The notes below the pieces were generated by a model. The model was not told where the DNA came from. It saw only the letters and a program-made list of their open reading frames with translations, and searched no databases. DNA of 64,000 nucleotides, taken from the NCBI RefSeq assembly GCF_006717045.1, contig NZ_VFPH01000002.1, positions 1,488,001 through 1,552,000 on the forward strand, in the 5' to 3' direction. This stretch comes from Pseudonocardia cypriaca (GTDB taxonomy: Bacteria; Actinomycetota; Actinomycetes; Mycobacteriales; Pseudonocardiaceae). The position numbers were made by a program, and so were the translations under genes. Positions 49,494 through 57,036 of this stretch are shown piece by piece. The first letter of the stretch is position 1; every line of letters begins with the position of its first letter.

Positions 49494-50607
49494 CGGCTCG
49501 GGGCGTGAATCGCACGGGCAGGGCGCGCAGCGTCGGGGAGAGCCCCGGATCCCACACGAGCTCGTCCGGCGCGCAGCCGAGCCGGAGGCCGTCGAACGCG
49601 AGCACGGCCCGGAACGCGGCCTGCGCCTCGCGCCGGGCGAGCACCGCGCCGAGGCAGTGGTGGGCGCCGTGCCCGAACGACAGGTGCCCCGCGGCGCCGT
49701 CCGGGTCCCAGCCGGCCCCCGCGGTGAACCGGTCCGGGTCGCGGTTGGCCGCCGCGACGTCGACCACCACCGCGTCGCCCCGCCCGAACACCGCTCCCCC
49801 GACCTCCACCTCATCGGCCGCGTACCGCGCCTCCAGCAGCGGGAACGGCGCCACCTGGCGCAGGCACTCCTCGACGACCGCGTCGACCAGCCCCGGATCG
49901 CGGCGCAGCCGCTCGTGGCGGGCCGGTTCGGCGAGCAGCAGGGCCAGCCCGCCGGAGATCAGGTTCGCGGTGCTCTCGTACCCGCCGACCAGCAGGTCAC
50001 GGCCGAACGCGAGCAGCTCGTCGGCGGTGAGCCGGTCCGCGCCGGCGAGCTCCCCGAGTACGCCGGTGGCACCCGCGGCCATCCGCTCCCGCAGGTACCG
50101 GTCGAGGGCGTCGATCGCCTCGAGGGTGCGCCTGCCGGCCTCGGCACCGCCGTCGATGCGGTGGACCTGCCGGACGAAGGGGCCGAACCGGGCGTGGTCC
50201 CCCGGCGGCAGCCCGACGACCTCGCAGAGCACGCCCACCGCGAGCGGCACCGCGAGATCGCACACCAGGTCCGCGCGTCCCGATCCCTGGCAGCGCTCCA
50301 CCAGCGTCGCGGCCAGCTCGTCGATCAGCGACCCGTGCCGCTCCGCCCGCCGGGCGGTGAACGCCGGGTTGACCGCCCTGCGCACCCAGGTGTGCTCGGG
50401 GGCGTCGAGGTGCAGGAGCGTCCTGGCCCGGCCGTCGTGGGGCACCGGGTGCCCCCTCAGCCGGGCCACCCGGGCGGGGTCGCGGACGAAGCGGGGGTCC
50501 GCCAGCACGGCGCGCGCATCGGCGTGCCGGGTGACGAGCCAGCCCTCGGCTCCGCCGGGCAGGGACACCCGGTGCGGCGGGCCGCACGGGGACGGGGCGG
50601 GAAGCAT
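49486..50607 (-). CDS. Cytochrome P450 (short N-terminus)
   Basis: A 373-aa haem monooxygenase. Motifs are the I-helix GGYESTANLI, the ExxR in EECLRQVAPFP, and the haem loop LSFGHGAHHCLGAVLARREA with the cysteine near residue 318. Bacterial P450s usually have 395-410 residues; this one starts only a few residues before the first beta elements (HRVSLPGGAEGWLVTRHADA), so the A-helix part is short or lost. The ATG is preceded by TACGTT 7 nt upstream and by BlaI-type boxes, with no Shine-Dalgarno. Substrate unknown. Confidence 0.9.
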   Translation of the reverse strand: MLPAPSPCGPPHRVSLPGGAEGWLVTRHADARAVLADPRFVRDPARVARLRGHPVPHDGRARTLLHLDAPEHTWVRRAVNPAFTARRAERHGSLIDELAATLVERCQGSGRADLVCDLAVPLAVGVLCEVVGLPPGDHARFGPFVRQVHRIDGGAEAGRRTLEAIDALDRYLRERMAAGATGVLGELAGADRLTADELLAFGRDLLVGGYESTANLISGGLALLLAEPARHERLRRDPGLVDAVVEECLRQVAPFPLLEARYAADEVEVGGAVFGRGDAVVVDVAAANRDPDRFTAGAGWDPDGAAGHLSFGHGAHHCLGAVLARREAQAAFRAVLAFDGLRLGCAPDELVWDPGLSPTLRALPVRFTPRADA

Positions 50608-50636
50608 GCTACAAAACGTAGCACTACAAGAGGTAG
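50607..50636. promoter_or_regulatory. Two BlaI/MecI-type operator boxes
   Basis: TGCTAC-N5-GTAGCA (50607-50623) and CTAC-N5-GTAG (50624-50636) abut each other. The TAC/GTA dyads match BlaI/CopY-type operators. On the minus strand the first box overlaps a TACGTT -10 box and touches the P450 start codon. The BlaI gene starts 37 bp away in the other direction, so one regulator can silence both transcripts. Confidence 0.75.
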
Positions 50637-50672
50637 AAGCAAGTCTCGTGGAGGGGGTGCGAGGATGATCCG

Positions 50673-51029
50673 GTGCGCAGGGCGCGGGGCGAGCTCGAAC
50701 AGGACGTGATGACCGCGCTGTGGGCACATCGGGAACCGGTCACCGCGCGGGCGGTGCTGCGCACGATCGACGACCCCGACCTCGCCTACACCACCGTGAA
50801 GACCGTGCTGGAACGGCTCACCCGCAAGCAGGTCGTGACGCGCGTGAACATCGACCGCACCTGGCACTACTCGCCCGCGGCATCCCGTGACGACTACGTC
50901 GCGGAGCTGATGCTGCGCGCGCTCGACCGCACCGGCGACCGCGACGGTGCACTGGTGCGCTTCGCCCAGACCGTGACCCCGGCGGAAGCCGAGGTGCTGC
51001 GGGCCGCGCTCGAAACCCCCGACCGATGA
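50673..51029 (+). CDS. BlaI/MecI/CopY family transcriptional repressor
   Basis: A 118-aa winged-HTH repressor. Marks: RARGELEQDVMTALWAHREP, VTARAVLRTIDDPDLAYTTV, KTVLERLTRKQVVTRVNIDR and the wing WHYSPAASRDDY. GTG start with GAGG 8 bp upstream. Its TGA overlaps the ATG of an M56-type peptidase. The layout resembles BlaI-BlaR, but the membrane partner has no penicillin-binding sensor domain. Operator boxes lie between it and the P450-DedA operon. Confidence 0.94.
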   Translation: MRRARGELEQDVMTALWAHREPVTARAVLRTIDDPDLAYTTVKTVLERLTRKQVVTRVNIDRTWHYSPAASRDDYVAELMLRALDRTGDRDGALVRFAQTVTPAEAEVLRAALETPDR

Positions 51030-51922
51030 TCTACGTCGTCCACCACGCCGTCACCCTCGTCCTCGCCGCGGCCGCGGCGTGGGCGCTCCTGAGGGGCCGT
51101 TGGCCGCTCCGCGCGCCGCGGCTGGCCCTGATGCTGTGGCACGCGACGGCTGTGAGCGTCGTAACCGGCGCGATCGGGCTGCTGCTCAGCATCGGCCTCG
51201 CGCCGTACGGCCGGGGGATCGCCCCCGCCCTCGGCGCGCTGCTCGCCGGGGGCGCCGCACCCCTCACCGGTGCGCACGTCGCCGCCGTGGCGGCCGGGCT
51301 GATCCTCGTCGCCGTGGCCGTCGGCGTGCAGGCGCACAGCTCCTGGCAGCTGTGGCGGCACCGGTCCCGCCATCGCCTGCTGTTGCGGCTCGTCGGGCGG
51401 CCCGATCCGCACCGGCGCGCCCTCCTGCTCGACCACCCCGCCGCCGCGGCCTACTACGTGCCCGGACCGGCCGGGTGCGTGGTGGTGAGCACGGGCGCCG
51501 TCGATGCCCTGACCGAGCGCGAGCTGGCCGCCGTGCTCGCCCACGAGCACGCCCACGCCCACGGGCACCACCACCTCGCGCTGGCGCCGTTCCAGGCCGC
51601 ACGCCGGGCGCTGCCGATCGGGCCGGTCGTGCGGGCGGCCGCCGCTGTGGAGCTGCTCGTCGAGATGTGCGCCGACGACCGCGCCGCCCGCCACCACGGC
51701 CCCGCGCCCCTCACGACCGCCCTCCGGCGCTTCCACCAGCTGGGCGCCCGTCCCGCGCCCACGGGCACGATCGCGGCCGCGGACACCCCGATCGCCCTCC
51801 GCATCGCGCGCCTCGGCAGTGCGCCACGGCCGATCCGCCGCTCGGTGCGGTGGGCGGTCACGCTGGGCGCGCTGGCCGTCGCCACCACCCCGGCGAGCCT
51901 GTACGTGCTGCCCACGTGGTGA
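51026..51922 (+). CDS. M56/BlaR1-like membrane metallopeptidase
   Basis: A 298-aa membrane zinc peptidase. Helices lie at about 1-22, 34-56, 62-95 and 275-295. The active site HEHAH (HExxH form) is near residue 173 in ELAAVLAHEHAHAHGHHHLA, with a likely third ligand in VEMCADDRAA. In BlaR/MecR systems such a domain leads to repressor cleavage. Here no extracellular sensor follows, as in many actinobacterial M56 proteins. It is coupled to blaI, so it may cleave that repressor and induce the P450-DedA operon, by inference. Confidence 0.92.
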   Translation: MIYVVHHAVTLVLAAAAAWALLRGRWPLRAPRLALMLWHATAVSVVTGAIGLLLSIGLAPYGRGIAPALGALLAGGAAPLTGAHVAAVAAGLILVAVAVGVQAHSSWQLWRHRSRHRLLLRLVGRPDPHRRALLLDHPAAAAYYVPGPAGCVVVSTGAVDALTERELAAVLAHEHAHAHGHHHLALAPFQAARRALPIGPVVRAAAAVELLVEMCADDRAARHHGPAPLTTALRRFHQLGARPAPTGTIAAADTPIALRIARLGSAPRPIRRSVRWAVTLGALAVATTPASLYVLPTW

Positions 51923-51992
51923 ATCCGTTCGGCCCAGCCCCGATTGCTCGTTGCGGACCGGAACTCGCCTCACATGCAGGTGCACGTGCGAG

Positions 51993-51998
51993 TAATAT
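51993..51998 (+). promoter_or_regulatory. Possible -10 box before the 205-aa gene
   Basis: TAATAT is the most A/T-rich hexamer in this gap and lies 30 bp before the ATG at 52029. GCACGTGC (8-bp palindrome) lies just upstream. The -35 is not clear. Confidence 0.35.
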
Positions 51999-52028
51999 GA
52001 GCATCACTCTGAGTTAGGGAGTGGGGGC

Positions 52029-52646
52029 ATGGCGGAGCGAGCGTCGGATCGTCTCGCCACCCGCGTCCTGGAACGGATGGGCCGGCAGCTGTGGGGGTTC
52101 CCGCCCCGGCTGATGGGCCCGATCGTCGCTCAGCTCGGCCCGGTGTCCGCGCTCGCCTGGTTCATCGGCAACATGCCGCGCTACGAACGCACGCTCCGCA
52201 CCCTCGGCCCGCTGCGCACCCACCTGGCCTGCACGCTCATCTCGCTGTACAACGGCTGCCGCTACTGCTCCTTCGGGCACCTCTACGCCGTCGAGCTGGT
52301 CTACCTGGAGAAGCGCGACCGGCTCTTCCCCCTCGACGCACGTTCGGTGCCCGAGTGGATCGGGCTGCACCCCACCGAGCTGCGCAGGCGGATGGTCGAG
52401 GTACTGCAGCAGGCCGACCTGCACGGCGAGGTGCGGTGCGTCGACACGACGCTCGCGCTGGCCACCGGGGCGCAGCACGCCGTCGACGCGCAGGAGGCCC
52501 GCATCGCCCACCTCGTCTCGATGTTCCGGGTGCTCAACGACGCCGGGATCGCGGGTGACGTCGAGCCCGACGAGGCGCACGACCCGCTCAACAAGGACGT
52601 CCGGCTGAAGGCCCGCCACGACGAGCTGCGAGGCGTGTCCCGGTAG
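52029..52646 (+). CDS. AhpD-like / carboxymuconolactone decarboxylase-fold protein
   Basis: A 205-aa protein whose centre has the AhpD redox motif: LISLYNGCRYCSFGHLYAVE, with cysteines near residues 77 and 80 and a histidine near 84. AhpD proteins reduce peroxiredoxin partners. Flanking helices (LRTLGPLRTHLACTLISLYN and HPTELRRRMVEVLQQADLHG) fit the fold. No alkyl hydroperoxide reductase is adjacent, so the partner is unknown. A G-rich ribosome site (GGGAGTGGGGGC) precedes the ATG. Confidence 0.8.
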   Translation: MAERASDRLATRVLERMGRQLWGFPPRLMGPIVAQLGPVSALAWFIGNMPRYERTLRTLGPLRTHLACTLISLYNGCRYCSFGHLYAVELVYLEKRDRLFPLDARSVPEWIGLHPTELRRRMVEVLQQADLHGEVRCVDTTLALATGAQHAVDAQEARIAHLVSMFRVLNDAGIAGDVEPDEAHDPLNKDVRLKARHDELRGVSR

Positions 52647-52649
52647 CGT
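52644..52649 (+). promoter_or_regulatory. -10 box (TAGCGT) of a probable leaderless transcript
   Basis: TAGCGT fits TANNNT, uses the stop codon of the preceding gene as its first three bases, and is followed by exactly 6 nt and GTG 52656. No Shine-Dalgarno is present. Confidence 0.45.
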
Positions 52650-52655
52650 CGCCCC

Positions 52656-53396
52656 GTGCCCACCCTCACCGTGCACCCCGACGTCCGGGCCCGGTTCCCG
52701 GAGCTGCGCGTGGAGCTGGTCGTCGCCACCGGCCTCGACAACACCGGACACTGGCCGGAGGCCGAGTCGGCGCTCGCGGCCGCCGAGGCGGACGCCGGGA
52801 CCGGAGCGATCACCTGGTCCGAGGAGGATCCCGCGATCGCCTCCTGGCACGCGGCCTACCGCGCGTTCGGCACCAACCCCCGCCGCATCCGTCCCAGCGT
52901 GGACGCGCTGCTGCGCCGCCTGGTGCGCCAGGGCCGGCTTCCCCGGGTCAACAGCGCGGTGGACGCCTACAACGCGACGTCCGTGCGGTTCGCGGTGCCG
53001 GCGGGCGCCTTCGACCTCGACCGGCTGGACGCGCACGTCGAGATCCGGCCCGCGACGGCCGACGACCGGTTCACACCCCTCGGCGAGCCCGACGAGCGGG
53101 AGGTCCCGGGCGCCGGTGAGGTCCTCTACGCACAGGGCACCGAGGTGCTCACCCGGCACTGGAACCACCGCGACGCCCACCGCACGCGGGTCCGGGAGGA
53201 CACGGTGTCCGCGGTCTTCATGCTGGAACGGGTGAGCGCCGACGTCCCGGCCGAGCGACCGGCCGAGGCCGCGGCCCACCTGGCGGCACTGCTGGCCCCG
53301 CACGCCGCTTCCGTCACGAGGGCGACCCTGACGGCCGCCGCCCCCGAGGTGCGCCTCGGGGCCACCGCAGCGATCACCAGGAACGCCGTGCGGTAG
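52656..53396 (+). CDS. B3/B4 tRNA-binding domain protein
   Basis: A 246-aa stand-alone version of the B3/B4 domain of phenylalanyl-tRNA synthetase beta, thought to bind or edit mischarged tRNA or to act as a ligase-like domain. Marks: VELVVATGLDNTGHWPEAES, WHAAYRAFGTNPRRIRPSVD, LLRRLVRQGRLPRVNSAVDA, YNATSVRFAVPAGAFDLDRL and VLTRHWNHRDAHRTRVREDT. All are typical of the family, and the length is normal. GTG start; a -10-like TAGCGT lies 6 nt upstream. Confidence 0.92.
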   Translation: MPTLTVHPDVRARFPELRVELVVATGLDNTGHWPEAESALAAAEADAGTGAITWSEEDPAIASWHAAYRAFGTNPRRIRPSVDALLRRLVRQGRLPRVNSAVDAYNATSVRFAVPAGAFDLDRLDAHVEIRPATADDRFTPLGEPDEREVPGAGEVLYAQGTEVLTRHWNHRDAHRTRVREDTVSAVFMLERVSADVPAERPAEAAAHLAALLAPHAASVTRATLTAAAPEVRLGATAAITRNAVR

Positions 53397-53426
53397 CTCG
53401 GACCCGGATGGGGCACCCTGTCATCC

Positions 53427-53897
53427 GTGCCACGCCGGTCCGCCCCACCTCAGAGCCTCTCCCGCTACTGGAACAAGTACGTCGGCCACTGCGCGGGTTC
53501 GGTTGGGCGGTTCCGCCGGATCACCTACGCGCTGCCGGCGGGGCCCGCCCGCACGTGGCTCGGCGAGATCGCCCAGCGCCTCGACGTCGAGCTCGACGCC
53601 GTGCGCCGGCTGGCGATCGTCGGCGACTCGATCGAGCCGGCCTGGTTCCGGGTGAGCGAGGCACCGGCCAAACGCATCGCGAAGCGCCTCGAGGCCGCGC
53701 GCACGGCATTCGAGGACGCGGTGTCGCAAGCTGCGGAGGTGGCGGAACAGGTGGCTCTGGACCCCGCCCACAGCGACGTGCGCGCGCACCTGGAGGTGCT
53801 CAGCCGCCAGGCCTCGCAGCTGGCGCTGGCCCCGGCCCCACCGGACCCGGAACCGGAGCCGACCCGGCGGCGGAGGATCCGCAGGCGCGAGGGTTGA
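53427..53897 (+). CDS. Hypothetical basic helical protein
   Basis: A 156-aa protein of unknown function. It starts with a basic segment (RRSAPPQSLSRYWNKYVGHC), has a helical core (AKRIAKRLEAARTAFEDAVS, QAAEVAEQVALDPAHSDV) with coiled-coil character, and ends with a proline-rich and arginine-rich tail (EPEPTRRRRIRRREG). The tail may bind nucleic acid. No membrane segment or known domain. GTG start without a clear ribosome site, 30 bp after the B3/B4 gene. A 20-bp perfect palindrome follows its stop. Confidence 0.6.
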   Translation: MPRRSAPPQSLSRYWNKYVGHCAGSVGRFRRITYALPAGPARTWLGEIAQRLDVELDAVRRLAIVGDSIEPAWFRVSEAPAKRIAKRLEAARTAFEDAVSQAAEVAEQVALDPAHSDVRAHLEVLSRQASQLALAPAPPDPEPEPTRRRRIRRREG

Positions 53898-53903
53898 GCG
53901 GCA

Positions 53904-53923
53904 GCGCGTTCCGCGGAACGCGC
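53904..53923. terminator. 20-bp perfect palindrome after the 156-aa gene
   Basis: GCGCGTTCCGCGGAACGCGC is a perfect palindrome 6 bp after the stop codon. A hairpin with an 8-bp stem and 4-nt loop is possible. The core GCGTTCCGCG...GGAACGC also occurs at 31627-31644, again just after a gene. Confidence 0.5.
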
Positions 53924-54315
53924 CTGACGCGGCCACTTGCCCGGGCCAGGCCTTCGGAGGCGCCACACATATCCAGTCCCACCCCCACCGAAGGCCGGTC
54001 TCACCACCATGATCACGGCTTCGGCGCGAAAACGGCCAGATTCGGCCGGGAACGCCGAACCGCCGATCTTGGAGCGGGAGAGGCTGCAGCGGCGGTCGCG
54101 GCCAGGCTGATCGGCGCGAGGAGCACACCAGGGTCGCCCGCGAGGCCGTCGTGTACTGCTCGCGGCTGATCCGCAAGGTTCACGCACCCGTTCTCGTCCC
54201 ACGCTGCCCGTCGACCGGCTGCCTGGACCGACAAGGGGTGCGCGAACACAAACCCGGTGCGCGACGGCAAGGAGATCGCCGACACCGGCCTCCTGGCGGC
54301 GCCGTGCACCAAGGA

Positions 54316-54337
54316 GGGCAGGCCCTTGGGCCTGCCC
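54316..54337. repeat. Near-perfect 22-bp palindrome
   Basis: GGGCAGGCCC and GGGCCTGCCC are exact complements separated by TT. A GC-rich hairpin with a small loop can form on either strand. Possible terminator. Confidence 0.5.
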
Positions 54338-54366
54338 GCACTGCTTGCCCTCAGGGGCCGCAGAGG

Positions 54367-54429
54367 CTCACAGGTCAAGGGGCGCGAAGCGCTCGCGGAG
54401 CGACGCCGCAGGCGCCCTTGAGCTGTGAG
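54367..54429. repeat. Long imperfect hairpin, REP-like
   Basis: The left arm, 54367-54385 (CTCACAGGTCAAGGGGCGC), pairs with the right arm, 54412-54429 (GCGCCCTTGAGCTGTGAG). There is one mismatch and one bulged base over 18-19 bp. The 26-nt interior is itself self-complementary in part (GCGCTCGCGGAGCG). It could end the GH65 operon or be a dispersed palindromic element. Confidence 0.55.
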
Positions 54430-54482
54430 GGGCGGCCCCGCACAATGCGCGGCGCCGTCAGGAGGCCGTCGAAAAGGCAGAC

Positions 54483-54527
54483 CTTGCGACAGGAGGCCTT
54501 GCGACAGAAGGCCTCGAGACAGGAGGC
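54483..54527. repeat. Degenerate 15-bp tandem repeat, three copies
   Basis: CTTGCGACAGGAGGC (54483), CTTGCGACAGAAGGC (54498) and CTCGAGACAGGAGGC (54513) differ at one to three positions. The array ends about 10 bp from the GH65 stop codon. Confidence 0.8.
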
Positions 54528-54536
54528 CTCGATGCC

Positions 54537-56975
54537 TCACCCCGTCTGCCGCAGCTCCTCGTCCATCCCCGCGACCACCGCCGCCTGCGGCATCGCGATC
54601 TCCGGGAACGTGCGCCGGGTGGCGTTCCCGGGGAGGCGGGGCCGGGGCGCACGGCCGTAGGGCTGCTCCACCGGCTCGGGCGGGTCGAACGCCGGGATCG
54701 GGACGACCTGCGGTTCGCCGTCGAGGGCGATGGCCTCGCCGTGGTGGCCCAGCCGCATGGGCGGGCCCGAGACGAGGCGGTACTCCGCCTCGTCCGGCCG
54801 GATCTCCACCCGCAGCTGCCGGCCCTGCCAGTTGAGCCCGAACGAGATCCGGGACAGGGCAGGGGGCAGCCGGGGCGCGAAGTGGATCCCCGCCTCGTCC
54901 ATGCGCATCCCACCGAACCCGACGACGACGGCCGTCCAGGTGCCGGCCATCGAGGCGATGTGGACGCCGTGGTCGGAGTTGCCGGCCAGGTCGTCCAGGT
55001 CCACCAGCGCGGCCTCGGCCAGGTAGTCGTAGGCCAGGTCCAGGTGGCCCGTCCACGCCGCCACCACCGCCTGCGTGCACGCCGACAGCGACGAGTCCCG
55101 CACCGTCAGGCCCTCGTAGTAGGCGAAGTTGCGCCGCATCTGCTCCGGGGGGAACGCATCCGGCCTCAGCTGCATCGCCAGCACCAGGTCCGCCTGCTTG
55201 ATGACCTGCTTGCGGTACAGGTCGAAGTACGGCACGTGCAGCAGGAGCGGGTACTTGTGGGCGGGCGTGTTCTCGAAGTCCCACACCGCGTGCGAGGTGA
55301 AGCCCTCCGACTGCGGGTGGACGCCCAGCACCTCGTCGTACGGGATCCGCATGGACTTGGCCGCGTCGCGCCAGCTGGCCATCTCCTCGGCGTTGACGCC
55401 GAAGCGGGCGGCGACGCGGGTGTGGCGGGCGGCGACGTCCGCGGCGTAGCGCAGGTTCTGCTGCGCCATCAGGTTGGTGTAGACGTTGTTGTCGACGATC
55501 GCGGTGTACTCGTCGGGCCCGGTCACCCCGTCGATCCGGAACTCGCCCGCCGAGTCGTGGTGGCCCAGCGAGCGCCACAGCCGCGCCGTGGCCACCAGCA
55601 GCTCGAGGCCCACCTCCCGCTCGAACACCGTGTCGCCCGTCGCCAGGACGTAGCGGCGGACGGCGTCGGCGATGTCGGCGTTGATGTGGAACGCCGCCGT
55701 GCCGGCCGGCCAGTACCCGGAGCACTCCTGCCCGCGGATCGTGCGCCACGGGAACGCCGCACCTCGCAGGCCGAGCTGCTCGGCCCGCTCGTAGGCCTGC
55801 GGGAGGATCGACTGCCGCCAGCGCAGCAGGTCGGCGGCCGCGTGCGGGGCGAGGTGCGCGAGCACCGGCAGGCAGAACGTCTCGGTGTCCCAGAACGTGT
55901 GCCCGTCGTAGCCCTCGCCGGTGAGGCCCTTGGCCCCGATCCCGCGACGCTCGGCCCGCGCCCCGGCCTGCAGGATGTGGAAGGTCGCCAGCCGCACGGC
56001 CTGCTGCAGCTCGGCGTCACCCTCGATCTCGACGTCCGCGGTCTCCCAGAACTCGTCCAGGTGCGCCCGCTGCTCGGCGGCCAGGCCGTCCCATCCGGTG
56101 TAGCGGGCCGCCGCGAGAGCCGCCCGCACCTGGTCGTGCAGGGCCGGCAGCGACCGGCGCGACGACCAGCCGTAGGCCAGGTACTTGACCAGCCGCATCG
56201 GCTTGCCGGGCTCGAGGCGGGCGATCACCGTGGTGCGGGCGATGTCCTCGGCCGCCTCCGAGGTCACCTCGGCGGTCTCCGGCCCGTGCACCTCGTGGTC
56301 CATCGCCGCGGCCACCCGCAGCCCGGAGCGCCGGGTGCTGTGGATCAGGTACGCCCCCGCTCCCGCGCTGGCGTGCTGCTCGGCGACCAGCGGGTCGGTG
56401 AGGGCCGCCTCGACGCGCGGGTCGGCCTCGTTGCGGCTGGGCAGCTGCTCGTTGGCCACCAGCTCGGACTGCAGCACGACGAGGGCGGGGGCGTCGAGCA
56501 CCTCCACCTCGTACTCGATAGCGGCGATCGCGCGCTGGGTGAGCGACACCAGCCGCGTGGACCGCACGCGCACCACCCGCCCGGCAGGGGACTCCCACTC
56601 CACGTCCCGCGAGAGCGTGCCGGCCCGCAGATCGAGCACCCGTTCGTGGCGCCGAAGGCGCCCGTATCGCAGGTCGAACGGTTCGTCCTCCACCAGCAAC
56701 CGGATCAGCTTGCCGTTGGTGACGTTGATGATCGTCTGCCCGGACTCGGGATAGCCGTACCCGCCCTCCGCGTACGGCAGCGGCCGCCGCTCGTAGAACG
56801 AGTTCAGGTACGTGCCCGGCATCGCGTGCGGCTCGCCCTCGTCGAGGTTGCCCCGCAGCCCGATGTGCCCGTTCGACAGCGCGAACACCGACTCGACCTG
56901 GCCCATTCGGTCCAGATCCAGCCGCGGCTCGCGCACGACCCACGGCTCCACAGCGAAGACGCGACCGGTCGACAT
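54537..56975 (-). CDS. Glycoside hydrolase family 65 phosphorylase (maltose/trehalose/kojibiose phosphorylase-like)
   Basis: An 812-aa cytosolic enzyme that phosphorolyses an alpha-glucoside disaccharide to beta-glucose 1-phosphate plus sugar, or hydrolyses it. Domain order: N-terminal beta-sandwich (to about 270; ALSNGHIGLRGNLDEGEPHA), linker, (alpha/alpha)6 barrel (about 330-700), C-terminal beta-sheet. The catalytic acid is the Glu of VTGPDEYTAIVDNN near residue 486; many relatives have GPDEYH there. GYDGHTFWDTETFCLP is the other barrel signature. ATG 56975 is preferred because GGAGGT lies 7 bp before it. It is the last gene of a sugar ABC operon whose imported disaccharide it probably uses. 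Confidence 0.93.
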   Translation of the reverse strand: MSTGRVFAVEPWVVREPRLDLDRMGQVESVFALSNGHIGLRGNLDEGEPHAMPGTYLNSFYERRPLPYAEGGYGYPESGQTIINVTNGKLIRLLVEDEPFDLRYGRLRRHERVLDLRAGTLSRDVEWESPAGRVVRVRSTRLVSLTQRAIAAIEYEVEVLDAPALVVLQSELVANEQLPSRNEADPRVEAALTDPLVAEQHASAGAGAYLIHSTRRSGLRVAAAMDHEVHGPETAEVTSEAAEDIARTTVIARLEPGKPMRLVKYLAYGWSSRRSLPALHDQVRAALAAARYTGWDGLAAEQRAHLDEFWETADVEIEGDAELQQAVRLATFHILQAGARAERRGIGAKGLTGEGYDGHTFWDTETFCLPVLAHLAPHAAADLLRWRQSILPQAYERAEQLGLRGAAFPWRTIRGQECSGYWPAGTAAFHINADIADAVRRYVLATGDTVFEREVGLELLVATARLWRSLGHHDSAGEFRIDGVTGPDEYTAIVDNNVYTNLMAQQNLRYAADVAARHTRVAARFGVNAEEMASWRDAAKSMRIPYDEVLGVHPQSEGFTSHAVWDFENTPAHKYPLLLHVPYFDLYRKQVIKQADLVLAMQLRPDAFPPEQMRRNFAYYEGLTVRDSSLSACTQAVVAAWTGHLDLAYDYLAEAALVDLDDLAGNSDHGVHIASMAGTWTAVVVGFGGMRMDEAGIHFAPRLPPALSRISFGLNWQGRQLRVEIRPDEAEYRLVSGPPMRLGHHGEAIALDGEPQVVPIPAFDPPEPVEQPYGRAPRPRLPGNATRRTFPEIAMPQAAVVAGMDEELRQTG

Positions 56976-57036
56976 CAGCGGGACCTCCATGCTTCGGGGA
57001 GCGAGCTCGGATCATCGTGCAGGAGGCGTTCCGGGC

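Larger units (their letters stand above)
53924..54536. other. 613-bp gap without a convincing gene, rich in repeats
   Basis: No frame shows a ribosome site plus protein features. Contents: an unnamed stretch to about 54300; the near-palindrome at 54316-54337; a long hairpin at 54367-54429; and a 15-bp tandem repeat at 54483-54527 just after the GH65 stop (minus strand). The region may hold the terminators of the GH65 operon and a small repetitive element. Confidence 0.5.

Noticed and set aside
53904..53923. 20-bp palindrome considered as a parS-like chromosome partition site
   Set aside because: It does not match the TGTTTCACGTGAAACA-type parS consensus, and its position right after a stop codon fits termination better.
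54413..54835. Plus-strand frames after the GH65 stop considered as a small gene containing an LRQEA repeat
   Set aside because: The repeat is the 15-bp tandem array, there is no ribosome site, and the frame runs into the antisense of GH65.
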